Source of the DNA: Bilabrum cf. latius
Lineage: Eukaryota > Bigyra: Bicosoecida > Bigyra > Bicosoecida
Assembly (NCBI GenBank): GCA_965178125.1
Contig: OZ237760.1
Location: 558,001-622,000 of the forward strand
Direction: 5' to 3'
DNA: 64,000 nt
How positions within the stretch are numbered: position 1 is the first letter of the stretch; every line of letters starts with the position of its first letter. The position numbers and the translations under genes are program-made. Shown in pieces: positions 11,501 to 26,500 of the stretch. Under the pieces are notes generated by a model. It searched no databases, had not been told where the DNA came from, and was given only the letters and a program-made list of their open reading frames with translations.

Positions 11501-14500
11501 TGATTCGTCAGAGCGCGCAGATTCGCCGCTCCCGCAGACGCCCACGACCCCTGGCGACGAGATCGCCCACGCAGAGTCCGCCGCTGCCGTTGGCTCTTTG
11601 CTCGCATTTGAGCGCGCCATGGCCGCAGTTCGTAGCCGCGCCGCACAGGGACAGAGCGGACGCGTGGCGTCGCCTGCTGAGCAGGTTGTGACCTTCATGC
11701 GGTACGCGTTCGGCACCGTCGCCGCGGAGAGCGGAGCCGCCGACCCGCTCGTGACCGGTGTGAAGCAGCTTTGCAAAGAGAGGGACTTTGCTGCGCAGAT
11801 GCGTGCCACCGGCTTTGCCCACGTGGCCGACACTCTGGAGCAGGCAAGGGCCAGCGGAGATGAAGGCGCGATTTCCCGGGCTCTCCTCATCCTCGCGGTG
11901 GCGATGCGCTCCGCAAGGGCAAATTCGCTGCTGGCGCAAGCAGGTGGCGAAAAGTCTGAGAGCACCGGTCCTGTCATCACGGCTGTGCACGCGCTTGCCG
12001 GCCTCGAGGGCTGCTCCCCAGAGGCCCGGAGGGCCATGTACTCTGCCCAGCTCAGGTGCCTTCGCGTGGCCATCGAGATCCTGAGAGGAGGCATCCTGCA
12101 GGACGGCAAGGCGAACGCCGGCCGCAAGATGAACGCTCGCAGGGTGGCGCTGATGGTCCTTGCCCAGGACTACAACATTGGAGACATCCCGCTGATCCAC
12201 GAGATTCGGCTGCTGCCCACCGTACGAGGCCTTCTGAAGGCTGCTGATGCAGCAGGGGAAGGAGAGGAGCAGGCCCCCAACAACTCCGCCGGCGCAGAAG
12301 AGAGCAAGGAGTCGTCTCCCGAGGAGGATGGGAGTGCTGTTGGCAAGGTGTAGGAGGCAGAGAGGCTGGCACCGCAAGCTGCTGCCTTACTGCGTGTTTT
12401 GACGGCCCGTCTGGTTGGTCTGGATCAGCAGACGCTTCCTGCCGCTGTTGCAAGTGCCGCTGCCACCCCCGCGGAGCTTACCATCGGCATGCAGCGCGAC
12501 CTTCTGGCCGAGACTCATGCCCGTCTGGCCCACGCCTGCGACCTCCTGGCTGTGAAGGTGGCCAAGATAGGGATGGCTGCCTCGCGAGCGGGCAGCAGCG
12601 GCGGGGCTGTGGCTCTGCGTGCGACGTCCGCCCAGCCGTCAATGCCCGCCCATTTGTGCCCTGCAGTGACTTACATTGACGGCACCGAAGCAGTGCCCAT
12701 TTTTGCAGACGCCTCCACCCGCGTATTGCCGGGTGCTGGCGTCGGTCGGGTCTTTTCTATGGGCATGTGGGTGTACGCACCAATCGCTGCACCTGCGCTG
12801 CAGGAGCCGCTGGCAACTGCCAGCAAGGGCATGGTTCTGGCTGACCAGGGGGCCATGCAGTCGGGCCAATTCCCGCTTACGATGACAGCGGTTGCCACTG
12901 GCGGCGGCGATGAGGACGAAGACACGGGAGGGGTGGTGGTCAAGCCGCACTGGACCCACAATGGCTCAGTGAGCGTGAGCTCGAGCCAGCTCTCCGATGG
13001 GAACCGCTCGATCAAGTTCAGTAGCAGTGAGGCGGCCCGCTTCGTGACCGGCATCAAGTCCGGTCTGCTGGAGTGGGAGCTCGACTACACTGACGACTCA
13101 ATGAATGACGAGGGCGGATGCATCGGCGTGGGGCCAGAGTCTCTGACCGGAACCTACAGCTCGAGCAGCAAGAACTACTGGTGCGTGCGGTGCTACAACG
13201 GCCAGAGCTACCACCCTGGAGGGAGTGGAAGCTCGGAGAACAGCCGCAGAATGCACCCCGATAACGGTCCGATCAAGTTCCAGCTGGAAATGTTCGACGG
13301 CAAGAAGCCCGGCGTGTTCCGCATGCACGGCCAGGAGACGACTGGCGCATGGGACGAGGTGTTCACCGACTTGCCCAAAGGACAGACGCTCTATCCCCTG
13401 GCTGCTTCCTACTCGAGCCCCAAGTTCACCATCAAGTCCATCAAGTACACCCCGTTCGGTGGCGGCGGCGGGGGAGGTATGTCCCAGGCCAAGGCCGCGC
13501 TGCTCGAGCAGCTCGAGCAGGGCGAACAGAGTGTGGACGATTTCTTCTCCTCGCAGTTCCTTGGCGCGCTGGCGGGACCGCCAACTCCGGATGAGGAAGA
13601 GGAGTTCCTGTTCAGGCGCGCGGAGCAGATGGGTCTACTGGACCCCCCTGCCGCCAGCCTGGCTGGCAAGACCGTTGCGGCTGTGCCACAGGGCGGGCTG
13701 ACGGAGTCTGAGGAAACTGCGCTCGACGCCAAAGCTGTCAGTATTTCATCGACCCCGTTCCGCTGGCTTGCTCCAACGGCTGATGCGGCCGAGAAGGTGC
13801 TGCAGTGCCAGCGTGGATACAGGGGACACAGGGCCCCGTCAGCTGCAGCTGTTGCCCCAGCGACAGCCAGCGGCTCACGCTTGAGGTCTGGGTCAACATC
13901 CTCTTCTGACTCCAGCTCATCCGAAGACTCGGCATCAGAGGCCTCCGAATCGATGGACAGCGGGTCGACTTCTGGCGACAGCTCGTCCGAGTATGCGGAA
14001 ATGCGGCGGATTAGAGCGAGAAGGAGGCAAAGCAGGAGCACCGCGCGACGTGCGACTTCCAGTCCTGCGGACACGCCACAGACGCAAGCACCCGGGGCTG
14101 GCGCCGCGACTGGAGGCGCCGCCGCCAGTGGCACCGCGCTGTCCACAGTCACGGACCCCGACTGGCGCAAGGCCTCTGACATCTACGAGAAAGAGACCGA
14201 CCCGGAGACCAAGGAAAGGACCAAGGCTCTCCGGAGGGACCCGCACTTCGTATGCCTGGAGGACGGCGGGTCAGTCAGGCTAAGCCGGGGCATCAAGGAC
14301 GGGAAGCTTCGTCTGGTCTTCAAGATCGGCGAGGTCTCCTCCTCGTCCCACTCGTCCGGCTCCAAGCTGTGCAAGGTCGGCGTAACCACCAGGACGGAGG
14401 ACCCTGTGGGGAACACGTGCCTGATGGAGGCGCACTCCGGCAAAGTGCAGGAGGGTGGTCGCACTCACAGCGGCACAGTCGGCGGAGTGGATTCGCGCGA

Positions 14501-17500
14501 GCGTCAGTTTGGGGTGAATGACCGTGTGGAGCTGACCCTGGACATGGCTGACGGTAAATAGAACGGCACCCTTAGGGTTAAGACCCCCACGGGCAGCGAG
14601 TGCGTGATTCTGTCCGACGTGCCCAACGGCAAGCGGTACTACCCCGTGATTGTCGCCCAGACCGAATGCATGTGTGAGCTGCTCGAGGTGGAGCACACGC
14701 AACCAGTGCTGTCGACCGGAGAGAAGCTGGAGAGGCGCATGGCGATGATGAGGAAGCGCTTTGAGGACGTGGCAGGGAAGAAATTCCTTGCGCAGCTCCG
14801 AGCGAGGTCCTCGATTAAACCCGTGGCACACGCAGCCTTGGATGAGGTGGCCGGTGTAGCAGAAGCCGCAGTCAAGTGGGACCCTGACAACAAGTACGGC
14901 ACCGTGCGTCTCGAGTCAGACGACTCCAAGGCCATCCTTGGTAGGGCCAGCGCCGTGCTGGCTGTTGCCGGCATCTCCAAGGGCAAGATCACGTACAAGG
15001 CCAAGGCCACCAACTCGGGCGGCGGGACGCCCGTGTTCTGCCTGGGGTTCGCTCAGTCCCCCATCACCGCCGGCAGGTACGACCAGGGTGCAGCCAAGGC
15101 CATCGTGATTCGCGCATTCAATGGAAAGGTGTACAAGCGAGGTCGCAGCGGGGACGCCAAGGACGGCACAAGCAGCTCCAAGCTCAAGTTCGAGGACAAC
15201 GACGAGGTTGAGTTCACCATGGATCTCAACGACGGCACGGACAAGGGTGTTCTTTCCTGCAAGATCAAGGGGACGGAGGCATTGCTGGCGGACGACATCG
15301 AGCCTGGACAGTACCACCCTGCTTTGTTTTGCTACGGCTCTGGCATTTCAGGTGAGCTACTCTCGATCGAATTAGAGGGGCAGACCGGCAAGGACCTCGA
15401 GACGATGGCAGCAGCGGCAGTCGCCGCAGGAGGAGACTCCACGAGCAGCTCGGGGAAGCTGGACGGCGGACCGTTCAAGGAGTCACTTGCAACGAAGCTT
15501 GACACCAAGTGGAGCGACAAGACCACCAAGGGCTCTGTCGCGATCGAGGGCGACGGCCAGCGAGCCATGGCGCGCGGCGGTCGCTCCAGCACCATCAGTG
15601 AGGCCAAGATCTCAGACGGCCGCGCTCGGATCTAGATCCGCACCTGGGGCTACCCAAGGACAGACCAGTCTGCCCTCATCGGTGTGGCTCGCGGCGGCAA
15701 CAAGAGCAAGGACTACGACAGCTCCGACTGCAAGGCATACATGGTCCGCGCGTTCAACGGGGCCATCTATGTCGATGGGTCGCGCAAGTCGAGCAAGGCA
15801 GACCATAAGTTCTTCCCTAACGACACCATCGAGCTTGACCTCCGCCTGGGCGACGGCAAGGGCAAGGGCGAGCTGTGGTGCAAGAACACAAGCACGACGT
15901 TCAAGATCGCAGAGGTCGAGCCCGGTAGCGACGCCCCGTATTACGTCTGCTTTTAGGCGTATTCGGCCGCCCGCGCGCAGATCGAGAGCTTCGAGCACAT
16001 CCCGTTTGGTGCCGAAGAGGCGAAGGGCGACGCCGCCGAAGGCTCCTCCGCTGCGGCGGCGGTTGCGCTTGACCCGTTCAAGGCAGGCCCCGACTCTTGG
16101 TGCGCAGTAGAGGACAAGGGCTCCGCCTGGGATGTTGCCAGCGCAAAGGCTGAGACTCGCAGCGCGCTGACCCTCGAGTCGTCTAAGATGGCGTTCGTGA
16201 AGATGCGCTCCGGGCTACGGACCGGTGGGACTGGGTTGTCCGCGGGGGTGCACAAGTGGACCATCCGTACCTCTGGGTTTGACGCCAGCAGCAAGACCAT
16301 GCTGCTTGGTATCTGCAAGGCTGACCTGGGCTCCGGCATCTACTCCGAGTCCAAGTGCAGCGGGCTGCTCGTCCGCGGCCACAACGGCGGCATCTACAAG
16401 GCTGGCCACATGGGCAAAGTCAATTCCAAGCTGATGTTTGGCCCCAATGAGGACGTGCAATTCTATCTCAACTTGAGCAAGGACTCGGGCAAGGGCGAGC
16501 TGCAGATGTCCTGCACTGCATCTGCAGGCAAGCTAGTGATGGTAGCGGAAGACCTTCCCCAGGATGGCAGCACCGCCTGGTTCCCGTGCGTGTACACGTA
16601 CGGCAGCGGTGGACGCGCTGAGATCAAGTCGGTGCACACGTTCGATCCAGTGGGCGGTCTTGAGGCCGCTCGCCTGCGCCGCAAGCGCAAGGAGCACCAC
16701 ATGAAGGGCGGCTTGGTGGAGCGTCTGGTTCATAGCAGCAGCACCAAGGGAGTTTCATATGGCTCCTCCATCCCCGTCAAGCCAACTTTTTCTGCCGACA
16801 CGGCTGCCCGCAAGGACGCCATCGACTGCAAGGACGGCATGGTGACGGCGCGAGGCCGCGCTCTCACCGGCGCAAGGACCAAGCAGGGCATCCGCGCTGG
16901 CAGGCTGACGTGGCAGATCGACTCCTCGCTCCACCCACGTGGCGGCGAGAGGGTGCACCTTGGCATCTGGGCCGACGATAACCGCACCGTGGACCACGAG
17001 TCCACGGAGAGCAAGGCATTCATGCTGAGGGCGTACACGGGCGCGTTGTACGGGATGGGAGGTCTCATCATGCCGGTCCCGGGAGGGGGTGCTGCGGACG
17101 AGCGGTCATTCCACCCCAACGAGACGCTGGCGTTCTCGCTCGAGCTGGGCAGCGGTACTTCTCCGGGTCGGTTCACGGTGAAGACACCTCGCGGCGATTT
17201 CGTGCTCAGCACTGACGTGCCCGCCGGCAAGACGTGGTATCCTGCATTCTCGGCTAACCACAACGGAAGCAAGTCTGAGATCATGTCCATGCGATTCGAG
17301 CCCGCGTCCGGGGACGCCAGCGCCGTGAAGCTGGGCGGTGCTGTGGGGATGCCCGAGGTGGCGGCTTCGATTGGCGGTAAGGAAGCAGAGGTGGCCATGG
17401 CTAGCACCTCTATGGGTGCCGTTGGGGCACAACCCAAGGACATCCGCCCACGCTGGAACCTGCCCGCCTCTCGAGGCGAGCTGGAGCTGTACCACGGCGA

Positions 17501-20500
17501 CAGCGGTGTGCAGTGCGAGGGCAAGGCAGGAGTCATCCTGCACCAAGGAATCACCCGTGGTGTCCTGCAGTGGTCCGTCACCACCAGCGGGCACGCCCGT
17601 GGCACGGAGCACAGCCTGCTAGGCATCGCTCCTGGTCAGCTGGGCTCTGGCGACTTTGCAGATGCCGGTCGCTGCGCCGCTATCCTGATCCGCTCCTTCG
17701 ACGGCAGGTTGTGGCTGGACGGAAGGGAGGGTTCTCCCGAGTCGGACCGCGACCCGTTCCTGGCCAATCACCCCGGGGATATCGTCAAATTCGAGCTGGA
17801 TTTGAACAATGGGACGCTGCCCGGCATACTTGCCATGGAGACGCGCGACGGTGCCGCTATTGTCCGCGGGGATATCCCCCCAGGCGTGTGGCACCCGTGC
17901 TTCTTTGCGTTCGGCGGCGGCGCTTCCTGCAGAGTAACCCAGCTCAAGTTCTTCGATCCGATGTGGAACAGCGAGGCGGCGCGCAGGCGCGACGAGGCTT
18001 TGCTCCTGGCTGGCAAGAGTCCCGCCGACAGAGCCGCAGCTCTTCAGGCGCGTATTCCCCGCGGCCTCATGAACCCAACTTGGGTCGATGCCGGCCTGCA
18101 GCCTGCGTCCGAGGGCGTGGCAGCAGGTGCGATCGAAGCGTACGATAGGGAGCGTGAAGCTGCTCTGAAGGAAGAAGAGGAAGACCGAATGGCCGCCAGG
18201 CACGCGCAGCAGCTCAAGGTGCCGGAGCGCGCGGCACCGGAGGAGGCGGGCGGTTTCCTTAGCGGAATTGCCTCGGTGTTCGGCTTCAGCAGCGGAGCAT
18301 CCTCCGGCGAAAAGACAGACGATGCGGTGGCGACAGCTGCTAGTTCTGGCTTGGACAAGCCTGACCTGTCCAAGATGCAGTCTGTGGCTGCTGCTGCGCA
18401 GCCGATCCGCCTCCAGGCAGTCAAGCAGGTGCTGCCGGTCTCCGAGGGTATGCCGCCCGTGCATGCAGCTGCCCATCACCCCTTCCTTGGCGGGGTCAGT
18501 TTCTGGGAGACTATTGTCAGTGGCGATGCGGGCATCGACACGACCATCCACGGTGTGGTGTCTGACGTGGACAACGTCGTTACGGCGATCCGGTTGTCCG
18601 ACGGCGCTATCCTCCGAGGACCGCTGGGAACGCCCGTCAGCATGTACGAGACGATCGGGAAGGTCCCAGCGCCGCCGCCAGCTCGCCCGCGCAGAGGCGC
18701 TCTGTGGAGACGAGCCCGCTTTGTGCTGGATGATGGCAGCAGGATCGGCCAGCCGTCCACAGGCGCCGGCGACAGCTCTGGCCCTGGGCAGGTATTGGCT
18801 TTGAGTGCCATCGTGGACGGCATGGAATACGGGACCATCGCGTCCGATATCGCCATCCCTGCCCGACCGGTGGTTCTGTTCACGTCATCCGACCCGGCGC
18901 ACCTGCCGGCGGCAAGCATCCTTGGGGCTCTGCGCGCTGACGCGTGCGAAGATGCCATCCGAGGCGGAGCTGCGGCACCCGCGCCCGAGGGCGCCCTGTC
19001 TCACGGTGGCCTGCTGTGGAGCAAGACATACCCTACTCCTCTGCTCTCTCGTGCGAATCGCCTAAGGCCCTTGCAGCAGCTGGCGGCCCGCATGCTGCAC
19101 AACAGGCAGGTTGTACTGTCGGCCACCACGGGTGCTCGCGTCCCTGTGGTGGGAGCCGTGGACAAGTCTGGCAAGGCGAAGATCTCGAAGAGAACCGAGG
19201 CAGAGGTCCTCCGGGTCGTCTCGCAGCGGGCCCTGCCTCCGAATAGGTGGTCACACCTCGCCTTCGTGATGGATGGCCAGAACGCGAAGATCTACATCAA
19301 TGGCGAGGTGGTCGCGAACCGCACCGTACCTGCTGGGCTGCAGCTCATGACTGATGGCGCACCGGATGCGCCTGCGCTGGAGGTTGGGCCGTCGTCCGGT
19401 GCCGGTGCGGATGATGACGCCGGTGACAGCTCCTATGGTGGTCTGGTTGGCGTCGCCGCCGACGACTTTGAGGCGGAGCATGAAGTGTCCGAGGCGGAGG
19501 CAGCCCGGATGCCCCCCATGGATCTCGAATCGCCGCACCCGTACCCCGACAACTCGAACACCGTGCAGCAGCTGTCATTCCCCGGCGCTGAGAGTATCGT
19601 GATCCGCTTCGATGAGCGCAGCCGCACCGAGGACGCGCTTGACTACGTCCGCGTGCTCCGAGGGTCAGGCGCATCGCCACTGGACTACTGGGGCGAGCCC
19701 AAGTACTTTGGCGGGCACGAGGGCACGCCGAGGAACTTCCCAGGCACGGACGGGCGCGCTCCCCTGATCGTTCCATCCGACTCGTGCGCTGTCATGTTCC
19801 GCTCGAACCCCGATGGGTCCGACTGGGGCTACAAGCTGACTGCGTCACCCGTGTACCCTGAGGTCACCGTTAAGCCAACCAAGCAGCCTGGTGCCAGCCA
19901 TTCCACGGCCAGGGCGGAGCAGGAGCTGGTCCTCGGTGGGGTTCACCCGCTGACGCTGGTCGTGCCCTGCAAGAAGCACAGTTTCTCTGTCGACTACAAA
20001 GACTTCACGGTCCGGCCTACCAAGGAAGTAACCTTTGGCACGTTTACAATGCCTGGGTTGATGGTGTCGGAAGGCAAGTGGTACTTTGAGTACGAGTACT
20101 TTGGCGGGTCTAGCGACTATGTGTAGATCGGTGTGGCTGACACGAGCTTCGAGCCTGCTGGGGCCTATGACGGTGTCGGTGACGACCAGCACTCGTGGGG
20201 TTTCGATGGCGGTAGGCGTTGTCTGTGGCACGATGGCAGCAAGGACTGGGGCCGGAGGCACAACAACGGGTCCATCTACCAGATCTGCCTCGACCTCGAC
20301 GCGAAGATCATCCGATTTGGACTGGACGGCAGCTACGACCAGATGGGAGATGCCTACACCGGGATAACCTTCAAGGACGGCCTGTTCCCCGCAGCGACGC
20401 CGGCCACACAGTACCTACGAGTGCGGATCGGCGGGCAGCACGGACTCCCACTCAAGCACGGGCCCCCGGCCGGATACAAAGCCCTCGGTGAGCGCGCCAC

Positions 20501-23500
20501 CATGCCAGGCCAGGCAGCGGTGGCCGCCGCGCTGCAGGCACACACGGAGGAGGGTGACCCCCTGGCCGCACTCAAGTCGGCCAGGGCCACCGTCATTGCG
20601 CAAGCGGCAGCCTCTGCCAAACCGGCGCTCGCGATGGGCTCGGGTGCGATCCTTCCCAGCCCCGTCCTCGTGATTGGCGGGAAGAACCCGAGCGGCACTG
20701 CGGCTGCGTCCACGGAGGTGTGGCAGTTTGATCCCACGCCAAATGACGAGGCCACCGCAGGCACGTGGACACAGCGCGCGCATCTGCCTACGCCGCGATT
20801 TGCCGCGTCTGCTGCCATGCTCAAGGATGGGCGCGTGCTCGTAGTTGGTGGCAAATCATCCAAGGGCAAGATGGACAACCTCACCACCTGCGCGATGTAC
20901 GATCCTGCCAAGGACACGTGGGAAGTCTCGCCGGCCACCATGAGCACTGGCCGGTCGTACCCTGTGGCTGTGCCGCTGCCGAACGGCACCGTGCTGGTCT
21001 GCGGTGGGCATTCGGGCAAGTCTGCCCTTGCCTCTGCCGAGATTTTCACGCCCGCTTCTCTTAGTTCAGATGGGCAGGATAGCTGGAAGCTTGCAGCCGA
21101 TATGCCGGGCCCGCTGTCCGGCTCTGGTGGGTGCGTGTTGCCTGACGGCAGGGTGGTTGTGGCTGGTGGCACCGACGGCAAGGCGCGCGTGAGGACTGCC
21201 TACCAGTACATCCCTGTTCTGAACGCCTGGAGCCTCTTCCCGAGAGAAGGCGTGCTGTCCTCTTTGGGCAGGAGCACCCCAGGCCTCGCCGTGACGGATG
21301 CCTCTAGCAGCCGACTGATGCTTGTGGGCGGCTTTGACCAGAACAAGGTGGTGCTCAGCAAGTGCGAGAGCATATCTGCCTCTGGTGCCACCGAGGAGGG
21401 TGAGGACGCTCCCGCTTGGGAGTCTTCTGTGTCCATGCCACAGGCCCGACGAGGGCACTGCACGGTGGGTCTGGGCGCTGGCAAGGTGCTGGTCCTCGCC
21501 GGATTCGAGGACGTGGACTCGAGGCCCAAGTCCCAGGCCTTCCTCTTCGACTCAAATGGTGGGTCTGGCCAGGCTCCTGTGTGGAGCCCCATGGCTGTGG
21601 CTCCCATGCCGCAGCCCAGATCGTCCTCTGCAGCGGTAGCCATCGCACCCATGCAGAGCGGCAGGATCGAGGAGGGCGCTCCCACGTGGATGGCAGCGGG
21701 AGACAAGGCAGGCGCTCTCACTCGCGAGCTCTTGCGATCTGTTGTACCCGGGACTCCGTCGAGCTGGCTGGACGACGTCAAGGCCCAGGCAGCCACCCTG
21801 GCTGCCCGAGTGGCAAGGGCCGGATACAACGGCCCCGAGAAATCCTTCTTGCGCGTGAGGTCGACAGGCGGCACGTTCTCCGCGCTTGCAGGCGGCGACG
21901 CTTGCGCACTGCATGACAAGGTGCCTGTGGCTACCACTGGAGGCGTGCGTCTGCACGGTGCCCTGTCGGACAAGCACTACTTTGAGGCAAAGGTGGAGCT
22001 CGGGACTGGCGCTCGTGTCGGGGTCGCCAACGGCAGGTGCGTCTTTGCAGGCGCGGGGGAAAAGCTGCAACTGGGCGAGGCGGAAGGTTCATGGGCCCTG
22101 GATCTCGACGAGAAGAAGCTGCTGGTCGGCGGCCAGCCCGAAAGGGCCGTCGAGTTCGGCCTCGAGGCGGGTGAGACGATCGTGAACGTTGGCGTGATGC
22201 TCGACCTCGAAAAGGACACACTCGGCTTCCTGGTAAACGGCCATGCCGTGGCATTCGGGGCTGCGTCTGGTGCCGGTGCTGCTGATGGGGCCGGTCAGCT
22301 GGTGCAAGGCAAGCTGCTCGCTGCTGCCGTGATCGGCGGCGGCCTCAGGCCGGCTGTTGCGGTCAAGGCGCCGCACTGTGTTGGCGTGAGCCTGGGCAAC
22401 GGGCACGGAGACAAGTTCTCTCAGCCCGCCCCTGCAGGTTACAGGGCCTTCGGGCTGCAGTACAGGCCCGGCCTGGCCGCTCTCGTCAGGACGGCTGAAG
22501 CAGTTGCTTCGCAGGCCTTGGGCGCCGCCGCGGGAGCCAGTGACAGCGGCAGCCTGTCGCCCGTACCGACCGTGCGCCAGTCCAGCGACGACATGGCTTC
22601 GCCTGTCCAGCAGATGGCAGGCGGGAGCGATGCGCTGTCCAAGGACGTGGCTAGGCACACGATCTCTGCCGGCGCTCAGCCTCTCAACGAGGCGCCCCTT
22701 TACCTCGGTGCTCCATCCATATTCGCGGGTGGTAGCGCCCTCGGAGATTTGGAAGGCGTGGACTCGTCCGCGAAAGAACTGCTGAAGAGGACGAGCGAGT
22801 GCAGGCCGAGGGACGCGGCTCGCGTATTCGTGTCCGGTGTGCAGCTGGTGCCCCGCGCCGGCCTGGGCACTGAAGCAGTGCGCTTCATCGCGCGCAGCTC
22901 TCACGCCCTGTCGCCCCTCCGTGGTGATAACCTTGAGTTCGACCCGGAAGATGCTCAGAGGAGCACGGGGATGTTGCTGGGCGAGAAGGCGGCCATGGAG
23001 GCGATTTGCGTGGCCGATTCCGTGGCCAAGTCGGACCTGGGAGCACAGGGTCTCGCTGGCTCATTCGAAGGCGAGGCCGCGTCGAGCGGCGATGACGGTC
23101 GCTTCAACGGGCTTGGGGCGCTGCTGCGTCTATTCCTTGGCGGGCAGAGCAGGGTCTCGCTGCAGGCGGGTGCCGTGCTCGCTCGGGTCATGCCGAAGAT
23201 CGATCCGTCTGTGGCTGATGCTGCCGTCCTTCGCACTGTGAGAGGTGGCCTCTTCGGAACTGTGCGAAGCGTGGAAGGCGGCGAGATGGAAGCGCAGCAG
23301 CTTGTGGAGTCAGTTGGCGGGCCTGGATGCAACCCGGGCGCGGTGACCGTGCGCTTGCTGCTGACCTTGGCGGGCTGGCCGCAGGTGCAGGGACTCACAC
23401 AGGCTGCTGGAATCTCGCAGTCTGCGGCCAACAGGACCTCCGCAGGCTCTGCGCCGGTGTTCGGCGCCCTGCAGCGCGCGCAGTCCTCGCCCTTCGTGGC

Positions 23501-26500
23501 GCAGGGCATCGCAAGCCGCGCGCAGGCGCTCCTCTAGGTCATCCTTGCCAGCCGCACCGTGGACCAGGACGAGAGCGAATTCGAAGAGAAGAAGATGGAG
23601 ATGGAGATGTCCGGGCAGGAGGAAGGCGGACCGACTGACGGACAGCCGGCAGTTCTGTCGGTGGACTCGCTTGGCCGGCAGCTGTACGTCCCTGACGGGT
23701 GGCGAGCGGCAGTCGTCGAGGGAGTTGCCGGCGCCCTGCAGGCGGGAGCCGCTGCTGTGGGTGGCGTAGAGCGGGCGTTCCAGAGCGGGTCGGGCCCGGC
23801 CGCTCCGTAGCAGGCGGACGTGTGCTTGCTGGCCGGCGCGCTTGGCGTGCTGGGTGGCAGCATCAACTCATTCCGTGCCGGTTCGCGGGCGGAGTTCGGC
23901 CAGGCTGCCAGCGGGGTCTCTGCCGGAGAAGAGGGTACCGTGCTCGATGCCGGCGTGGAGTTTGTCAAGGAGGGCCTGGAGACGGTGATGCAGCAGGTCG
24001 TGCAGGTCCTGCTCCCGCTCGAGCAGAGGCACTCTCATGCGGAGGATGACGCGGAATCGGAGGAGTCCAAGCATGATGATATGCCGTGGGATCCCGTGAA
24101 GGTTGCAGCTGACAAGCTGATTGCCCTCCCGGCGCCCGCTGTGAGCCTGTCGAATGCCCTCTCGGCTGCCCAGCGACTGGCGGTGCCTTCGAGCATCGGC
24201 AGCTCACACCAGGAGCCCAGCGCCCTGCTAGATGTTGTGCTGAACGTCATCCCTTCCGTGCTGAAGACGAGAGCATCGGCGCCAAAGGTCCCCGACGCGG
24301 TCAGGCACGGAATCGCCAAGGCGACTCTGCGCACTGAAGTGATGCAGAAGACCGAAACCATCGCAACCAGCCACCCGCCGAAAAGCAGCGAGCTGAAGGT
24401 GTACTCGATCGAGATCCCCGACGCAGAATCCCTGGTGCTGACCATTGACCGGCGCAGCCGCCTGCCCCGCGGCAGGGAAATCGTGGCGTGGGATGCAGCA
24501 GGCGAGAAGGTGTTGGAGCTGCGCCTTACGGAAGAGCTGCCGCAGGACCGCACTACGTACGTGTTCCGCGGCGAACGGATGCGTGTGGGAATAGATGACG
24601 CTGACAGCAGTGACTCGAGTGACTCTGACGACGACGTGAAGGAGTGGGGTTTCGAGCTCAAGGTGACTGGAATTGGCACCACCACCACGGAGATTCAGCC
24701 GACTGTCACTGCCTCAGAGACGGGCGAGGACGCTCGGGAAGGCGTGTCACCGGCTTGCGTCATGCTTGCCGCAGTGCGTGCGCAGGGCTCTAAGATGATG
24801 GACTCGCTTCTACAGTCGCTTTCGGTGGGCTCCTCAGTAGACCCAGCCAAGGTGCGGCAGCTACTGCCCGCGCTCATGTCTGCGGCTGGTTCGCTCGATG
24901 AGGTGATCGAAGGGACGGATGCCGCTGCTGCCGCTGCTGCAGCGGGTGGCGCGGCCGACTCGCCCATGTCAGCTCTGAAGGGCTTGTCCGCTCATGAGAT
25001 CGAGGAGCGGCTCGGCCTGCTGCAGCTGCTTGCCGCTGAAGGCCCGGTGTCACCTGCGGTAACTAGCCCGCCGAGGACCATTGCAGTGGACGCTGCAGAC
25101 GTGGCTGAGCTGGCCGGAAGCGGCCCTAGCCCCGGCCCAGCGTCGGGAGCCGGAACGGCTGCGGCCGGGCCTTCCTCTGCCGCCGTGCCTGCCAGCCGTG
25201 CTGCCGCGGCGCCGGGTAGCGGCACTGGCAGGAGCGCAGACCCTGCCGTTGTCGCGTGGTACACTGGGTATGACGAGGACGACGAGGATGCTGCCAGCGG
25301 CGCGATGCTCGATGGAGACGACGACGAGGCGAGCACGAGCCACGTGCCCAACAAGACCAAGGGAGGGTCCAAGACCGGCAAGCTCATTAGCACTTAGGAC
25401 CACCCTGCGTTCTCCGTGCTGGACAAGGTGGAGGGCGGAGGTGAAGGATCGGAGGGCGATGACGGTGACGGCGCGGAGGCGCCTGCCAAGCCCTCCGGCG
25501 CAGAGGGCTTCGGTGGCCGGCTGGCAGGATCGCTGCTGTACGGCCATTTGCTGGCCCTCGAAAGCCTCAACGCGCAGAATTCCATGCTGGGTCTCCTGCG
25601 AGCGGGGGCTGCAGCAGCTTTGGCTGCTGATCAGTCCGAGGGCGGACTTGGTCGCAAGGCCCCCCAGACGCTTTACAGCTTCGTGCAGGCGTCGTACGCT
25701 AGGATTGCAGAGAAGGACAGTACCGGAAGCGGGCTCGCCGTGCTGCAGGGTCACCTGCGAGAGATCGTGATGATTCCAGGCAGCGCCAGCGGGCCGTCAA
25801 TGTCCTTCCAGATCTGCGCCTATGCCCTCGAGGCTATCCGGGGCGCGATCGCAGGCCAGATTTCCCTGCGCGACAGCAAGCTGTCCGGCTCGTGCTGGAT
25901 GCTTGGAGCCATGGCCGACGTGGCTCTCTCTATGCGCAAGGAGGCGGAGGAGCTAGGAGCCGGTGCCACCTCCGCGCTGGCGGCGCAGTCGGACGAGATC
26001 ACTGCGGCGCTGCTGGGCGTCAGGACGCTCTCTAGGGTGAGGCGGCTGCTGCAGAAGGAGTCGTCCGCGTCGGAGGGTGGCAGCTCCAGCAGCTCGGCGG
26101 ATGAGGTCACCCATGGAAGGCTACTCTCGCAGAAGCTCCTGGTCCTGCTCGACTCGCTGGCGAGGAGCTCCACTGTGGAGGACGCGCCGACTGCCCTGCA
26201 GGGCTCCCGCACGCTGCAGCTAGCGGCCGAGCTGAGCAGGTACGTAAAGATCGTCGCCAAGAGGCTGTCGAGCGAAGCTGCGGGTGACTCCTCGTGGGAC
26301 ATGGACAGGGCCATCAGCGAGGTTCGCTCGCCCGCGCTGCAGGCCTTGTCCTCCCTGGCTGTGGCCCTTGCAGGTGCCACTCGCGCCATCGAGCCCTTTG
26401 TCCTCATCGCGAGGTTCGGACAGGCGGTTGCTCGCATCCGGCGCGGAAGCGCCCGGGCCGGAACGATCAGCGGGAGCGCCTCGCCTGCCCGGCGCGCGAG

